A stretch of 64,000 bases of DNA from Gammaproteobacteria bacterium (GTDB taxonomy: Bacteria; Pseudomonadota; Gammaproteobacteria; Xanthomonadales; Wenzhouxiangellaceae), in NCBI GenBank assembly GCA_009908385.1, contig JAAAPE010000064.1:1-64000 (forward strand), in the 5' to 3' direction. A program made the translations under genes and the position numbers. The notes beneath the pieces are model-generated. The model made no database searches, was not told the origin of the DNA, and saw only the letters and a list, made by a program, of their open reading frames with translations. Below, one piece after another: positions 44,732-54,029 of the stretch. Position 1 is the stretch's first letter. Each line of letters begins with the position of its first letter.

Positions 44732-46444
44732 TCACTGGTCCGCCAGGGTCATTACGCTCCTGAGTTCGATGCCCCGATCGGACAGGTAGATGCCCATGTG
44801 CGAGTAATCGTAGAGTTCCGCCAGGGCCGACATCGTTTGCGAAGGATCGGCGGTGCCTTCCTCGCCGAGCGCTTCGAGCTGCTGCTGCATGCCCGAGAAC
44901 AGTCCTTCCATGGCCTGTGCGTAGCCGGCGAAGTCGATGCCGTAGGTCAGCATGGCATTGCCTCCCTCACCGGGTTCGAGCGCGCCGGCCAGCTGGTCGC
45001 GCTGGCTTTCGCCCACGGCCAGGCCCAGGCCGCCCTCGCCGAGGCCGATGAACGCCTGGATACCCGCCGGAAGGTTGGGAATCACGCCGGCAGGAACGGG
45101 CTGGGGCTCGCCACCCGGTTCGAGCTGCAGGGACGCGAGCTCGGGCGAGAACATCTGCGCCATGCCCAGCATCATCTGCGGGTTGCGCATGAACATCGCC
45201 AACGTGGCCTCGGCCGACTCGACGCTGCTGCCTTCGCCCATCTCGATACTGTCGACGCTCAGGCGAAGGCCGTGAAAGTTGGTGACCACCGGCGGGATGG
45301 GCTGGTTGAGCGCCATCTGCCAGTCGGCCGCGTTCTCGCGGATGGCTTTGAACATCTCGCACTGCGGCGGGTTCTCGACCCAGCCGGCGACCAGTTCGCG
45401 GCCGAAGTCGCGCGCTCCGACGATGTTGATCGCCAGTCCGAAGTCGAACACGCCGCCGCGCGTATCGCCCAGCTCGACCGGAGTGTCGACCAGCGCCTGC
45501 AGTCGTTCGGCGAATTCAGCGTTGGTCTCGACCGTCATCATCGAAACCATCGAGCTGTCGCTGATTTCCGTATAGCCCAGGCTGGTGCGCGGGAAGAGGT
45601 CGACCAGGGCGCCGAGCTCTTTGCGGCAGGCGGCGTTCCCGGCGATTTCACCCAGCGGGCTGGATTCACGCGCGGCGGCCAGCATTTCCTCGTCGCCGTC
45701 GAGCAGCTGGTCGACGATGCGGCCGAATTCGATGAAACCGGCTCCGTAGGGAGTGAAGCCGCGGCTGTTGCTGAAATCGGCCAGCTCGGACGCATCGTAG
45801 GCCCGGGCGGGCTGGTCCAGGTTGGCCACGCGCCTCAGCAGGGCGGCATTGTCGGGAATCAGGGCTACAGTGGCGAATTGCTCGTCATAGGCGATGGCGA
45901 CGCCGAAGCCCTCTTCCATGGCTACCCAGAGTACCTGGGCGTCCTCGATGTCGCGCCAGCTCACTTCCTCGCCGGCGTCGGCGGTGACGCGGTCGAGCAT
46001 GGCCCGGAAATCCTCGGCATCGGACAGCTGCCAGTGCGCGAAGGGGTAGAGCGCGACCGAATGGAACGCCCAGTGGCCGTTGGGATGCAGGCCCCGCTCT
46101 GCGAACGCTTCGCGGCTGTCGATCTGGGCGAATTCACGCAGCAACGCGGCCGCCACGGGCGACTCGTCGAGATCCTCGGCGAGATCGTTGTAGGTCGTGC
46201 TGTTGAAATCCGCCATGGACTGAAGGGGTGCCCAGAGCTCCTCGCTGAGATCCTCCGGCACCGGCTCGAGGTTGGCGATCAGGAAAGCCGGCTCCGCATC
46301 GATGCGCGTGAACAGCGCGCTCGAGACGTCGGCCTGGCCGGCGCTTGAGTCGGCCTGCGCCGGCGCCGTGGTTTCCTCCTCGTCCCGGCCGCAGCCGGTG
46401 ACGAGCAGAGCGCAGAAACCGATTAAGGCAATCTTGCGAATCAT
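44732..46444 (-). CDS. Large lipoprotein of unknown function
   Basis: A 570-aa lipoprotein: MIRKIALIGFCALLVTGC, lipidated Cys18, then an acidic, Ala-rich linker. The body consists of mixed helices and strands (RIDAEPAFLIANLEPVPEDL, VALYPFAHWQLSDAEDFRAM, GIQAFIGLGEGGLGLAVGE) and resembles the general plan of DUF3352-like secreted proteins, but no family is firmly recognised. It lies 13 bp upstream of asnB on the same strand. Its promoter region has two palindromes overlapping a consensus -35 and a -10 (46488-46519). Confidence 0.75.
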   Translation of the reverse strand: MIRKIALIGFCALLVTGCGRDEEETTAPAQADSSAGQADVSSALFTRIDAEPAFLIANLEPVPEDLSEELWAPLQSMADFNSTTYNDLAEDLDESPVAAALLREFAQIDSREAFAERGLHPNGHWAFHSVALYPFAHWQLSDAEDFRAMLDRVTADAGEEVSWRDIEDAQVLWVAMEEGFGVAIAYDEQFATVALIPDNAALLRRVANLDQPARAYDASELADFSNSRGFTPYGAGFIEFGRIVDQLLDGDEEMLAAARESSPLGEIAGNAACRKELGALVDLFPRTSLGYTEISDSSMVSMMTVETNAEFAERLQALVDTPVELGDTRGGVFDFGLAINIVGARDFGRELVAGWVENPPQCEMFKAIRENAADWQMALNQPIPPVVTNFHGLRLSVDSIEMGEGSSVESAEATLAMFMRNPQMMLGMAQMFSPELASLQLEPGGEPQPVPAGVIPNLPAGIQAFIGLGEGGLGLAVGESQRDQLAGALEPGEGGNAMLTYGIDFAGYAQAMEGLFSGMQQQLEALGEEGTADPSQTMSALAELYDYSHMGIYLSDRGIELRSVMTLADQ

Positions 46445-46487
46445 GATTCAGTTCCCTCCCGGGATGTACGGTCAGTTTGTGGTAATA

Positions 46488-46519
46488 GTGTTATACAACA
46501 CCAACACACTTGTCAAGTG
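46488..46519 (-). promoter_or_regulatory. Promoter with two overlapping operator-like palindromes
   Basis: On the minus strand a perfect TTGACA (46511-46516) lies inside the palindrome CACTTGTCAAGTG (46507-46519). A second palindrome, GTGTTATACAACAC (46488-46501), covers the -10 region: TATAAC with a 15-bp spacer or TAACAC with a 17-bp spacer. Dyads over both promoter elements suggest repression. It drives the large lipoprotein gene. In the rest of the gap to 46739 I see only a possible promoter for the phosphatase gene. Confidence 0.6.
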
Positions 46520-46739
46520 AAGCCGGTCTTGTCGCATCCTGATGCTTCGTTCACGGAGGGGGTCAAGGCATGTCGCCCCGGCCTATCCTCGAGGCAAATG
46601 GGCCTGCTCTCCTACTGTGCCGAACCCCGCCCACGTGTGGCCGATTCTAGCCTTTCGCGGCCGGCGCGATCAATTGAAGTGAGACCGGATGGTGCCGTTT
46701 GCAACCCCGTCGTCATCGGTATGACTTAGAATTCGGCCC

Positions 46740-48323
46740 ATGACAGCAAGCACTTCTTTCCGACTCTTTTTGATCCTTGCCGCCGTGCTGATGATCGTTC
46801 CGGTCGCCGCCGAAGAGACGCCGGCGCGCTGGTACGAAGCGGGCAAGACCTTGATCAGCGAGCGCCGGGCGGCACTGGAATCGCCCGGCCAGGCCCGCAA
46901 CGTCATCCTGTTCGTGGGCGACGGGCTGAGCCTGGCAACGGTGGCGGCTGCGAGGATTCTCGAAGGCCAGCTACGCGGTGAGAGCGGCGAGGAAAACCTG
47001 CTCCATTTCGAGCGGTTTCGCCATACCGGCCTGTCGAAAACGTACAACACCAACCGCCAGACGCCCGACTCGGCCGGGACCATGACCGCCATGGCAACCG
47101 GCGTGAAGAGCTACGCCGGGGCGATATCCGTCGATGCGAAGGCCATACGCGGCGATTGCGCTTCCATGGCCGGCAACGAGCGCGTCTCGCTGCTGGATCT
47201 CGCCGAGCTGGGCGGACTCAGGACGGGCATCGTGACGACCACGCGCATCACTCACGCCACGCCGGCGACGCTGTTCTCGCGCGCGGTCGATCGCGAGTGG
47301 GAAACCGACCGCGGTATCCCGCCGTCCCAGCGTGACGACGGCTGTCGGGACATCGCGCGCCAGCTGATCGAATACCGACCGGGCACGATCGAAGTGGTCT
47401 TCGGCGGCGGCCGCCGCGCCTTCCTGCCCACGGGCGAGACCGATCCGGAAGATCCGGATCAGCGCGGTCACCGCGGTGACGGTCGCAACCTCATCGCGGA
47501 ATGGCAGGCGATGCACGAAACCGGCCGCTACGTGTGGAGCCGTGAGGGATTCGATGCGCTGCCGGATTCCGTCGACGGGCCGGTGCTGGGCCTTTTCGAA
47601 CCCAGCCACATGAATTACGAGCACGATCGGCCGAACGACGTGGCCGGCGAGCCGTCGCTGGCCGAGATGACGGCCAAGAGCATCGAGTTGCTCGACGCGG
47701 CCGATGCCGGTTTCTTCATGCTCGTCGAAGGCGGCCGGATCGACCATGCCCATCACGCCAACAATGCCTGGCGAGCACTGACCGACGCCATCGCGTTCGC
47801 CGAGGCGGTCGAGCGGGCCGACAAAATGACCGGCGAGGATACGCTGATCATCGTCACCGCAGACCACGGCCACGCGCTGACCTTCGGCGGCTACGGCCGT
47901 CGGGGCAATCCCATCGCGGGACTCGCCGAGCTGCCGCGGGAGGACGGCAGGGGAGGTGGGTTGATGCGCGACGAGAACGATCGGCCCATGACCGTGCTCG
48001 GTTACGCGAACGGGCCCGGCTACCGGGACGGTCGGCGGCCCGATTTCCAAGAGGTCGACCCGCAGGATCCCGACTACTTGCAGGAATCCGCCGTCGGCCT
48101 GTGGTCGGCGACGCACTCCGGCGAGGACGTGCCCGTTTATGCCCAGGGCCCGGGCGCGGCCGCGCTCTACGGTGTCTTCGAGCAGAACGTGCTGTTCCAC
48201 GCCATCGTGCAGGCCGTCGGTCCCATGCGCGAGACGGCCGATTCCCTGGCCGGAGAGGATGGGTTGCCCGATTTCGGAAGACTGATCTGCCGCGTTCAGG
48301 AATCACCCGCGAAGGACTGCTGA
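46740..48323 (+). CDS. Alkaline phosphatase (PhoA family)
   Basis: A 527-aa exported phosphomonoesterase. Signal MTASTSFRLFLILAAVLMIVPVAA; metal ligand Asp61 in ILFVGDGLS; nucleophile Ser111 in TPDSAGTMTAMATG; later metal-binding motifs EGGRIDHAHHANNAW and VTADHGHALTFGG. It releases phosphate in the periplasm. Its length and the GGRIDHAHH motif place it with the longer PhoA/PhoB-type alkaline phosphatases rather than E. coli PhoA. It overlaps the convergent murU by 28 bp. Confidence 0.93.
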   Translation: MTASTSFRLFLILAAVLMIVPVAAEETPARWYEAGKTLISERRAALESPGQARNVILFVGDGLSLATVAAARILEGQLRGESGEENLLHFERFRHTGLSKTYNTNRQTPDSAGTMTAMATGVKSYAGAISVDAKAIRGDCASMAGNERVSLLDLAELGGLRTGIVTTTRITHATPATLFSRAVDREWETDRGIPPSQRDDGCRDIARQLIEYRPGTIEVVFGGGRRAFLPTGETDPEDPDQRGHRGDGRNLIAEWQAMHETGRYVWSREGFDALPDSVDGPVLGLFEPSHMNYEHDRPNDVAGEPSLAEMTAKSIELLDAADAGFFMLVEGGRIDHAHHANNAWRALTDAIAFAEAVERADKMTGEDTLIIVTADHGHALTFGGYGRRGNPIAGLAELPREDGRGGGLMRDENDRPMTVLGYANGPGYRDGRRPDFQEVDPQDPDYLQESAVGLWSATHSGEDVPVYAQGPGAAALYGVFEQNVLFHAIVQAVGPMRETADSLAGEDGLPDFGRLICRVQESPAKDC

Positions 48324-48973
48324 GCCTCGGCGAGCCGCTGCGGCGTGCCGATGTCCGCCCATCGCCCGCTGTAGTGCTCGCCGGCGACCCGGCCTTCCAG
48401 GATCGCCTGTTCCAGTACCGGCCGCAGGGCGCGCCGGCCCGGCGACAGGCCGGCGAAGAGCGCCGGATCGAACACCGCGATGCCGCTGAAGGTCAGGCAA
48501 TCGGCGCCCTCCCTCCGAACCCTTCCCGAATCCAGCGCGAAATCACCGCCGGGGTGATGCGCCGGGTTGTCGACCAGCACCAGGTGGGCGGCGCCGGTGA
48601 CCTCGCATTGCATGGCCCGCTCGAACGGGTAATCGGTCAGCACGTCGGCGCTGACCGCCAGGAACGGGGCGTCACCGAGCAGGGAGAGTGCATGGACGAT
48701 GCCGCCGGCGGTCTCAAGCGCGCCGGGCGGCTCCTGCGAGTACTGGATATGCAGGCCAAAGGCCTCGCCTTGCCCGAGATGGTCGACGATCCTCTCGCCC
48801 AGCCAGCCCAGGTTGATCACGACTTCCTCGAAACCTGAATCGGCCAGGCGCTCCAGGTGACGGGCAATCAGCGATTTGCCGCCGACCTCGATCAGCGGCT
48901 TGGGCTTGTGGTCGGTCAGCGGCTTGAGCCGCTCTCCGCGGCCGGCCGCCAGGATCATGGCGCGCATGGTCAC
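48296..48973 (-). CDS. murU: N-acetylmuramate-1-phosphate uridylyltransferase
   Basis: A 225-aa nucleotidyltransferase (Rossmann-like GT-A fold) with AAGRGERLKPLTDHKPKPL, the nucleotide-binding and catalytic loop, and later VSADVLTDYPF and YSGRWADIGTP. With AmgK it forms the recycling shunt that makes UDP-MurNAc from MurNAc without the fosfomycin-sensitive steps, as shown in Pseudomonas putida. The start GTG 48973 overlaps the amgK stop; ATG 48967 is an alternative. Confidence 0.92.
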   Translation of the reverse strand: MTMRAMILAAGRGERLKPLTDHKPKPLIEVGGKSLIARHLERLADSGFEEVVINLGWLGERIVDHLGQGEAFGLHIQYSQEPPGALETAGGIVHALSLLGDAPFLAVSADVLTDYPFERAMQCEVTGAAHLVLVDNPAHHPGGDFALDSGRVRREGADCLTFSGIAVFDPALFAGLSPGRRALRPVLEQAILEGRVAGEHYSGRWADIGTPQRLAEAQQSFAGDS

Positions 48974-49959
48974 TGGCTCCGACGCTGTCGCCAGCTGTTC
49001 AGAAGCGAACCAAGCTCACCCAGATCCGGGTTGCGCTCGATGGCCTGCTCCAGGTATCCAAAGAAGCGCGGCGCGTCTTCCAGGTATTTCGGCTTGCCGT
49101 CGCGATAGCGAATTCGGGCGAATATGCCGATGACCTTGAGATGGCGTTGCACGCCCATGAAGTCGCAGGTCCGGCGCCAGAGATCGGGATCCTCGGACGC
49201 CGGCAGGCCAGCGTCGAGGGCCCGGCGACGGTAGTCTTCCAGCCAGCCGTCGATGCGTTCGGGCGCCCAGCTTAGGAAGGCGTCGCGGTAGAGGCAGACC
49301 GGGTCGTAGCTGATCGGGCCGCGTAGGGCGTCCTGGAAGTCGATGATGCCGGGATTGGGGTCGGCGACCATCAGGTTGCGCGGCATGTAGTCGCGGTGAC
49401 AGAAGACCTGCGGCTGATCCAGCGCCCAGCGGAGGAGCGTCGCGCAGACCAGGTCCCAGGCGTCCAGTTCGCCGTCGGTGGCTTCGACCCGCCAGTGCCG
49501 GGCCAGGAACCAGTCGGGGAACAGCGCGAGTTCGCGCATCAGAAGCGCGGGGTCGTAGTCGGACAGGCCGTCGATTCGGGCGTCGCACTGGAAGCGGATC
49601 AGGGCCTCGACGGCGTCGCTGAACAGCGCGTCGGCGTTGTCGTCTTCGAGCACGTGATGGTACGGACGCGATCCGAGGTCCTCGAGCAGCACCAGGCCCT
49701 GGCGAGGATCGTGGGCCAGGATTTCGGGTACGTGGACACCGCTTCCGCCGAGCCGGCTCGCGACATCGACGAAGGTCTGCGTGTTCTCGCGTTCCGGTGG
49801 CGCGTCCATGACCACGCGGGTGTCCTTGCCCCGGCGCAGGCGGAAATATCGCCGAAAGCTGGCGTCGCTGGAAATCGCTTCGCTGTCCCAGTTCGACCAG
49901 CCCAGCTCCCCGGCCGCCCAGGCTTCCGACAGCCGTCTTCGTTCGTCCGCTTCGTTCAA
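48970..49959 (-). CDS. amgK: Anomeric MurNAc/GlcNAc kinase
   Basis: A 329-aa aminoglycoside-phosphotransferase-fold kinase that phosphorylates C1 of MurNAc. Motifs: SSDASFRRYFRLRR (nucleotide loop), VFCHRDYMPRNLMV (catalytic loop), PGIIDFQDALRGPISYDPVC (metal binding). Directly followed by murU, the signature pair of the recycling pathway. Its start overlaps by 4 bp the end of an upstream glycosyltransferase-like gene, so all three are in one operon. Confidence 0.93.
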   Translation of the reverse strand: MNEADERRRLSEAWAAGELGWSNWDSEAISSDASFRRYFRLRRGKDTRVVMDAPPERENTQTFVDVASRLGGSGVHVPEILAHDPRQGLVLLEDLGSRPYHHVLEDDNADALFSDAVEALIRFQCDARIDGLSDYDPALLMRELALFPDWFLARHWRVEATDGELDAWDLVCATLLRWALDQPQVFCHRDYMPRNLMVADPNPGIIDFQDALRGPISYDPVCLYRDAFLSWAPERIDGWLEDYRRRALDAGLPASEDPDLWRRTCDFMGVQRHLKVIGIFARIRYRDGKPKYLEDAPRFFGYLEQAIERNPDLGELGSLLNSWRQRRSQ

Positions 49960-51824
49960 GCCCGGTCCTCCAGGACGTTATCGATTCCGGCCGAGCGGCA
50001 GTAGTACCAGCTCGCCGCCCAGTCGGGCAGGGCGGCCGAATAGTCCGCCAGGAAAGCAGGCAGGTTTCGTGCGATTTCGTCGAGCCGTTGCTGGTCGCTA
50101 CCATCGACTCGCCCGTGCCTGGCGAGGACACGCTCGAAGTCGCGGTCCAGCCAGGGCGGTGGCTCGAGCGCTTCGCGCACCGCGGCGACCCGCTCGATGA
50201 ACTGCGATCGCACCTCGAGCAGCTCCTGCCGCAGTTGCCAGCCGAGTTCGTCCGGATGGGTTCGGGCCAGGGCGTCGAACGCGTCGGCCAGCAGTTCGGC
50301 GCGAGAGTTGACGTCGCCTCCCGGCAAGCTCGAGCGCAGGGTGTGAACGCGCGCCGTCAGGAAGCCGCCCCGATTGACGCCTCGCGGCTCATCGAGATCC
50401 GAGGCCTGCCAGCGTCGGGGATCGGGGCGCCTGTGGAGCAGCATGTGGGGCAGGTTGGCGTGGCAGGTGTCGGGGTGCAGGAATCCGACCAGCGCGCCGA
50501 ACAACTGGTCTTCGTTGCTGCCCCGCGGCTGCGTCGGCGCCAGCAGCTCGCGGTTGTCGACGCCCGTCATCGTCGTCGTCATCAGGGCGAAGGCGGTCGT
50601 CACCTCCGGGCGGCCGGAACTGCGGGCCACGCGGCGCTGTTCGACCAGGGCGCGGTAGCGCGCTTCGCTCTCGCACAAGGGCCCGAGGTGTTCGGGCTGC
50701 TCGTGGAAGAGCCACTGGAGGCTGCGGGTCCCGGGGTCCCCCAGCGTTCCGCTGCTGGTGAGGCGAATGCGGCTGGCGCCGGAGAGCTCGGACAGGAGCT
50801 GGGGATCGACGTCGTCGAGCAGGCCGCTCGTGTCGCCTTCGCTCATCGCCACCAGGCGGGCCGGCCCCGCGCCGAGAAATTGCGCGTGAAGCGACACGGG
50901 ATGCGCATCGACGCCGGTATAAGCGCCGCCGGGGAGTTCCGCGCCCGGTTCCGGGAAATGCAGCCGGGCCGACTGCCGCCGCCGTATGGCCGGTCGGGGA
51001 CTGCAGTCGGGAAGCTCGAAGGCATCGATCGAGGCGTCGTCGTCGACCAGGGTGATCAGGCGCCCGGCGCCAAGCATCAGGGCGAAGTTCAGGCTGGCCC
51101 CGTAGGACGGTTCCGCGCTTTCCGGGGCGCCCTCGATGCACCACCGCAGTCGAGACGGGTCGGCACCGGCGCCCTTGGCGATGCGATCGAGGATGCTGCC
51201 CCTGTCGGCACGATCGATCAGAGTCAGCTCGGCCGGGAATCCGTCCCGATGCCGGTCGACGACCGACCTCGCGGCCTGCCTGCCCTGCGCTTCGGCATCG
51301 TCGTCGAGGACGATGACCTGTTCGAGGCCGTCCGGCCGAGCGCGTCGGCGCAGGCTCGAAAGCAGGCGATCGAGCGTTTCCGGTCGGCCGCAGGTTCGGA
51401 CGAACAGGCAACTGATGGCCTGCGACTCTCGTCCCGCTGCATCGCCGGCAGGGCTCTTCAGTCGCGTCAGTACGGCCGCCTCCGTCTGCAGGAGGTTGCG
51501 ACGGGTCAGCTCTTCCAGGGCCTGCCGAATGGCGCCGGTCTGCGGCGGCGGTACGCGCAGTGCCTGTGCGATCGCCCGTTCGTGCTCGTCCAGGGTGCGA
51601 AAACGGTTGCACTGGCCGAATACCTGGACGAGCTGCACGGGCAGGCGGCGGACCTGGGAGTCGCCGTGGATCAACAAGAGCGCCTGGCCCGAGTCGGCCA
51701 CGCGAGCGTCGAATGGCGGTGCCAGGTAACGGGTCCTGTCGTCGGTGGTGGCCGCGCCGCTGCCGGGCGGCATCGAGAAACTGAAGCTGTCCTGGCTCAC
51801 GGAGATCCCGGTGTGTCGGTTCAC
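49956..51824 (-). CDS. GT-A glycosyltransferase-like protein with PqqD-like N-terminal domain
   Basis: A 622-aa cytoplasmic protein without signal or membrane helices. Residues ~30-117 (LLLIHGDSQVRRLPVQLVQ, AIRQALEELTRRNLLQTE) resemble the PqqD-like winged fold that serves as leader-peptide recognition element in RiPP enzymes. Residues ~137-265 look like a GT-A nucleotide-sugar domain: CLFVRTCGRPETLDRLLSSL and VIVLDDD, then LITLVDDDAS with the acidic triad 261-263 as the metal-binding motif. The C-terminal half is helical and unknown. It overlaps amgK by 4 bp. The function is not known; the family was judged by eye only. Confidence 0.6.
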   Translation of the reverse strand: MNRHTGISVSQDSFSFSMPPGSGAATTDDRTRYLAPPFDARVADSGQALLLIHGDSQVRRLPVQLVQVFGQCNRFRTLDEHERAIAQALRVPPPQTGAIRQALEELTRRNLLQTEAAVLTRLKSPAGDAAGRESQAISCLFVRTCGRPETLDRLLSSLRRRARPDGLEQVIVLDDDAEAQGRQAARSVVDRHRDGFPAELTLIDRADRGSILDRIAKGAGADPSRLRWCIEGAPESAEPSYGASLNFALMLGAGRLITLVDDDASIDAFELPDCSPRPAIRRRQSARLHFPEPGAELPGGAYTGVDAHPVSLHAQFLGAGPARLVAMSEGDTSGLLDDVDPQLLSELSGASRIRLTSSGTLGDPGTRSLQWLFHEQPEHLGPLCESEARYRALVEQRRVARSSGRPEVTTAFALMTTTMTGVDNRELLAPTQPRGSNEDQLFGALVGFLHPDTCHANLPHMLLHRRPDPRRWQASDLDEPRGVNRGGFLTARVHTLRSSLPGGDVNSRAELLADAFDALARTHPDELGWQLRQELLEVRSQFIERVAAVREALEPPPWLDRDFERVLARHGRVDGSDQQRLDEIARNLPAFLADYSAALPDWAASWYYCRSAGIDNVLEDRA

Positions 51825-51914
51825 GTCGCCGAGTGTAGCAGTCCGTTAGGATCGCTCCGGTCAAAAAAACGCCTCGCCGGCGGGTGCTTGCGCCGAAACA
51901 ATACCAATTCAGTC

Positions 51915-51943
51915 TTGTTTTGAAGGCCTTGCGACGCCATAAT
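51915..51943 (+). promoter_or_regulatory. Sigma-70 promoter of the suf operon
   Basis: TTGTTT (51915-51920) and CATAAT (51938-51943) are spaced by 17 bp, giving a start near 51950 and a ~22-nt leader. The region also faces the divergent glycosyltransferase operon. As Rrf2 regulators usually repress their own promoters, the site may be autoregulated. Confidence 0.65.
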
Positions 51944-51971
51944 TGGGAGTGTACGCAGACAGGACCGGCAC

Positions 51972-52433
51972 ATGCTTCGAATCAGCAAACTGACCGACTA
52001 CGCAACGGTCCTGCTGGCGGCCCTGGCGCACCGCCCCGGCGAGTGCGTGCCGGCCAGCCGGCTCGCGGAACTCACCAGGCTGGAGCCGCCAACGGTCGCC
52101 AAGGTGCTCAAGACGCTGGCGCGATCGGGGCTGGTGACCTCGGTGCGCGGCGTCAACGGCGGCTACCGGCTGGCCGAAGCGCCCGAGGATATCTCGGTCG
52201 CAGGCATCCTCAGCGCCATGGAAGGGCCGATCGCCCTGACGGAGTGTGGACTCGAGCCCGGCCTTTGCTCGCACGAGTCCGACTGCAGCCTTCGGGGTAA
52301 CTGGCAGAAGATCGGTCAGGCCGTCGAGGGCGCGTTGGCCGGACTGAGCCTGGCCGACCTGGCCGAGCCCGCATCGCGCCGCATCGCCATCCGCGCAGAA
52401 GCCGCGGTGTCATCGCAACGGGAAATGTCATGA
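51972..52433 (+). CDS. Rrf2-family SUF-system Fe-S regulator
   Basis: A 153-aa winged-helix regulator. The N-terminus ([20 protein letters not shown]) and the recognition helix region ([20 protein letters not shown]) are typical of Rrf2; [20 protein letters not shown] is the wing. Three cysteines in [14 protein letters not shown] could ligate an Fe-S cluster as in IscR. It is the first gene of the suf operon and most likely senses cluster status to control sufBCDSU. Its stop overlaps the sufB start (ATGA). Confidence 0.93.
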   Translation: MLRISKLTDYATVLLAALAHRPGECVPASRLAELTRLEPPTVAKVLKTLARSGLVTSVRGVNGGYRLAEAPEDISVAGILSAMEGPIALTECGLEPGLCSHESDCSLRGNWQKIGQAVEGALAGLSLADLAEPASRRIAIRAEAAVSSQREMS

Positions 52434-53875
52434 GTCAGACCACCGAACAGGTCCAGGAATACATCCAGCAGCGCTACAAGGCCGGCTTCTATACCGACAT
52501 CGACGAGGATCGTGTACCGGCCGGCCTGAACGAAGAGATCATCGCCATGATCTCGGCGAAGAAGAACGAGCCCGAATGGTTGCTGGAGTGGCGGCTGAAG
52601 GCTTTCCAACAGTGGAAGAAAATGGTCGGCCCCAACTGGGCGCACCTGAAACTGCCGCCGATCGACTTCCAGAAGATCCACTATTACGCGGCGCCGAAAC
52701 AGGAGAACCGGCCCAAGAGCCTGGACGAGGTCGACCCGAAGCTGCTCGAAACCTTCGACAAGCTGGGCGTGCCGCTGCACGAGCGCGAGCGCCTGGCCGG
52801 CGTGGCCGTCGATGCCGTGTTCGACTCGGTGTCCGTGGGTACCACGTTCCAGAAGGAACTCAAGGAAGCCGGCGTCATCTTCTGCAGCTTCTCCGAAGCG
52901 GTGCAGGAATACCCCGACCTGGTGCGCGAATACCTGGGATCGGTCGTGCCACACACCGACAATTACTTCGCCGCGCTCAACTCGGCGGTGTTCACCGACG
53001 GCTCTTTCGTCTACATCCCGAAGGACACGCGCTGCCCGATGGAGTTGTCGACCTATTTCCGGATCAACGCCCGTGACACGGGCCAGTTCGAGCGCACGCT
53101 CATCGTCGCCGAGCCGGGCAGCCATGTCAGCTACCTGGAGGGCTGCACTGCGCCGATGCGCGACGAGAACCAGTTGCACGCAGCGGTCGTGGAGCTGGTT
53201 GCGAAGGAGCGCGCTCACATCAAGTACTCGACGGTCCAGAACTGGTACCCGGGCGACGAGAACGGCAAGGGCGGGATCTACAACTTCGTGACCAAGCGCG
53301 GCGACTGCCGCGAGGACGATTCACGCATCACCTGGACGCAGGTCGAAACCGGCTCGGCCATCACCTGGAAGTATCCGTCCTGCATCCTGCGCGGCGACCG
53401 CTCTTCCGGCGAATTCTATTCGGTGGCCCTGACGCGCAACTACCAGCAGGCCGACACCGGTACCAAGATGATCCACCTGGGGAAGAACACCACCAGCAAG
53501 ATCATCGCCAAGGGCATCTCGGCGGGCCACAGCAACAACAGCTATCGCGGCCTGGTCCGCATGGCGCCGCGTGCTGAGAGCGCGCGCAACTACACCCAGT
53601 GTGATTCCCTGCTTATCGGCAAGCAGTGCGGGGCCCATACCTTCCCGTATATCGAATCGTTCAATCCGACGGCAAAGGTCGAACACGAGGCCACTACCTC
53701 GCGCATCGGCGAAGACCAGCTGTTCTACTGCCGCTCGAGAGGGCTGGGCGAAGAGGACGCGGTGGCGCTGATCGTCGATGGCTTCTGCAAGGAAGTCTTC
53801 AAGGAGCTGCCGATGGAGTTCGCGGTGGAAGCCAAGGCATTGCTCGAGATCAGCCTGGAAGGTGCTGTTGGCTAG
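52430..53875 (+). CDS. sufB: Fe-S cluster assembly protein SufB
   Basis: A 481-aa scaffold subunit of SufBC2D, where nascent Fe-S clusters form. It has the N-terminal helical part, the right-handed beta-helix core with [39 protein letters not shown], and the C-terminal [20 protein letters not shown] with the cluster-related Cys and Glu residues. Length is typical. A GTAG-type repeat pair, rather than sufC, follows directly. Confidence 0.97.
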   Translation: MSQTTEQVQEYIQQRYKAGFYTDIDEDRVPAGLNEEIIAMISAKKNEPEWLLEWRLKAFQQWKKMVGPNWAHLKLPPIDFQKIHYYAAPKQENRPKSLDEVDPKLLETFDKLGVPLHERERLAGVAVDAVFDSVSVGTTFQKELKEAGVIFCSFSEAVQEYPDLVREYLGSVVPHTDNYFAALNSAVFTDGSFVYIPKDTRCPMELSTYFRINARDTGQFERTLIVAEPGSHVSYLEGCTAPMRDENQLHAAVVELVAKERAHIKYSTVQNWYPGDENGKGGIYNFVTKRGDCREDDSRITWTQVETGSAITWKYPSCILRGDRSSGEFYSVALTRNYQQADTGTKMIHLGKNTTSKIIAKGISAGHSNNSYRGLVRMAPRAESARNYTQCDSLLIGKQCGAHTFPYIESFNPTAKVEHEATTSRIGEDQLFYCRSRGLGEEDAVALIVDGFCKEVFKELPMEFAVEAKALLEISLEGAVG

Positions 53876-53892
53876 TGCCGAACGAAACCCGC

Positions 53893-54000
53893 GTAGGTCG
53901 GGGTCGCATCCCCGACGGACGAGTTTTCCGACTTGAACACACATAGCTACGCTTGTACAGAACCCGAATGTCGACCATCGGGGATGCGACCCCGACCTAC
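53893..54000. repeat. Inverted pair of GTAG-type REP elements (BIME-like)
   Basis: Two 23-bp arms, 53893-53915 and 53978-54000, are perfect inverse complements. Each begins (or ends, on the other strand) with GTAG and contains its own hairpin TCGGGG-TCGCAT-CCCCGA. The spacer is 62 bp. The GTAG tetranucleotide before a palindrome is the hallmark of REPs mobilised by RAYT transposases, such as SMAG elements in Stenotrophomonas. It lies inside the suf operon between sufB and sufC. Confidence 0.85.
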
Positions 54001-54029
54001 AACGATATAGAGACGAGAACGCGATTATC

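Noticed and set aside
46517-46729. A 70-codon open frame between the large lipoprotein and alkaline phosphatase genes
   Set aside because: No ribosome-binding site or family similarity, and it covers the likely promoter region of the phosphatase gene.
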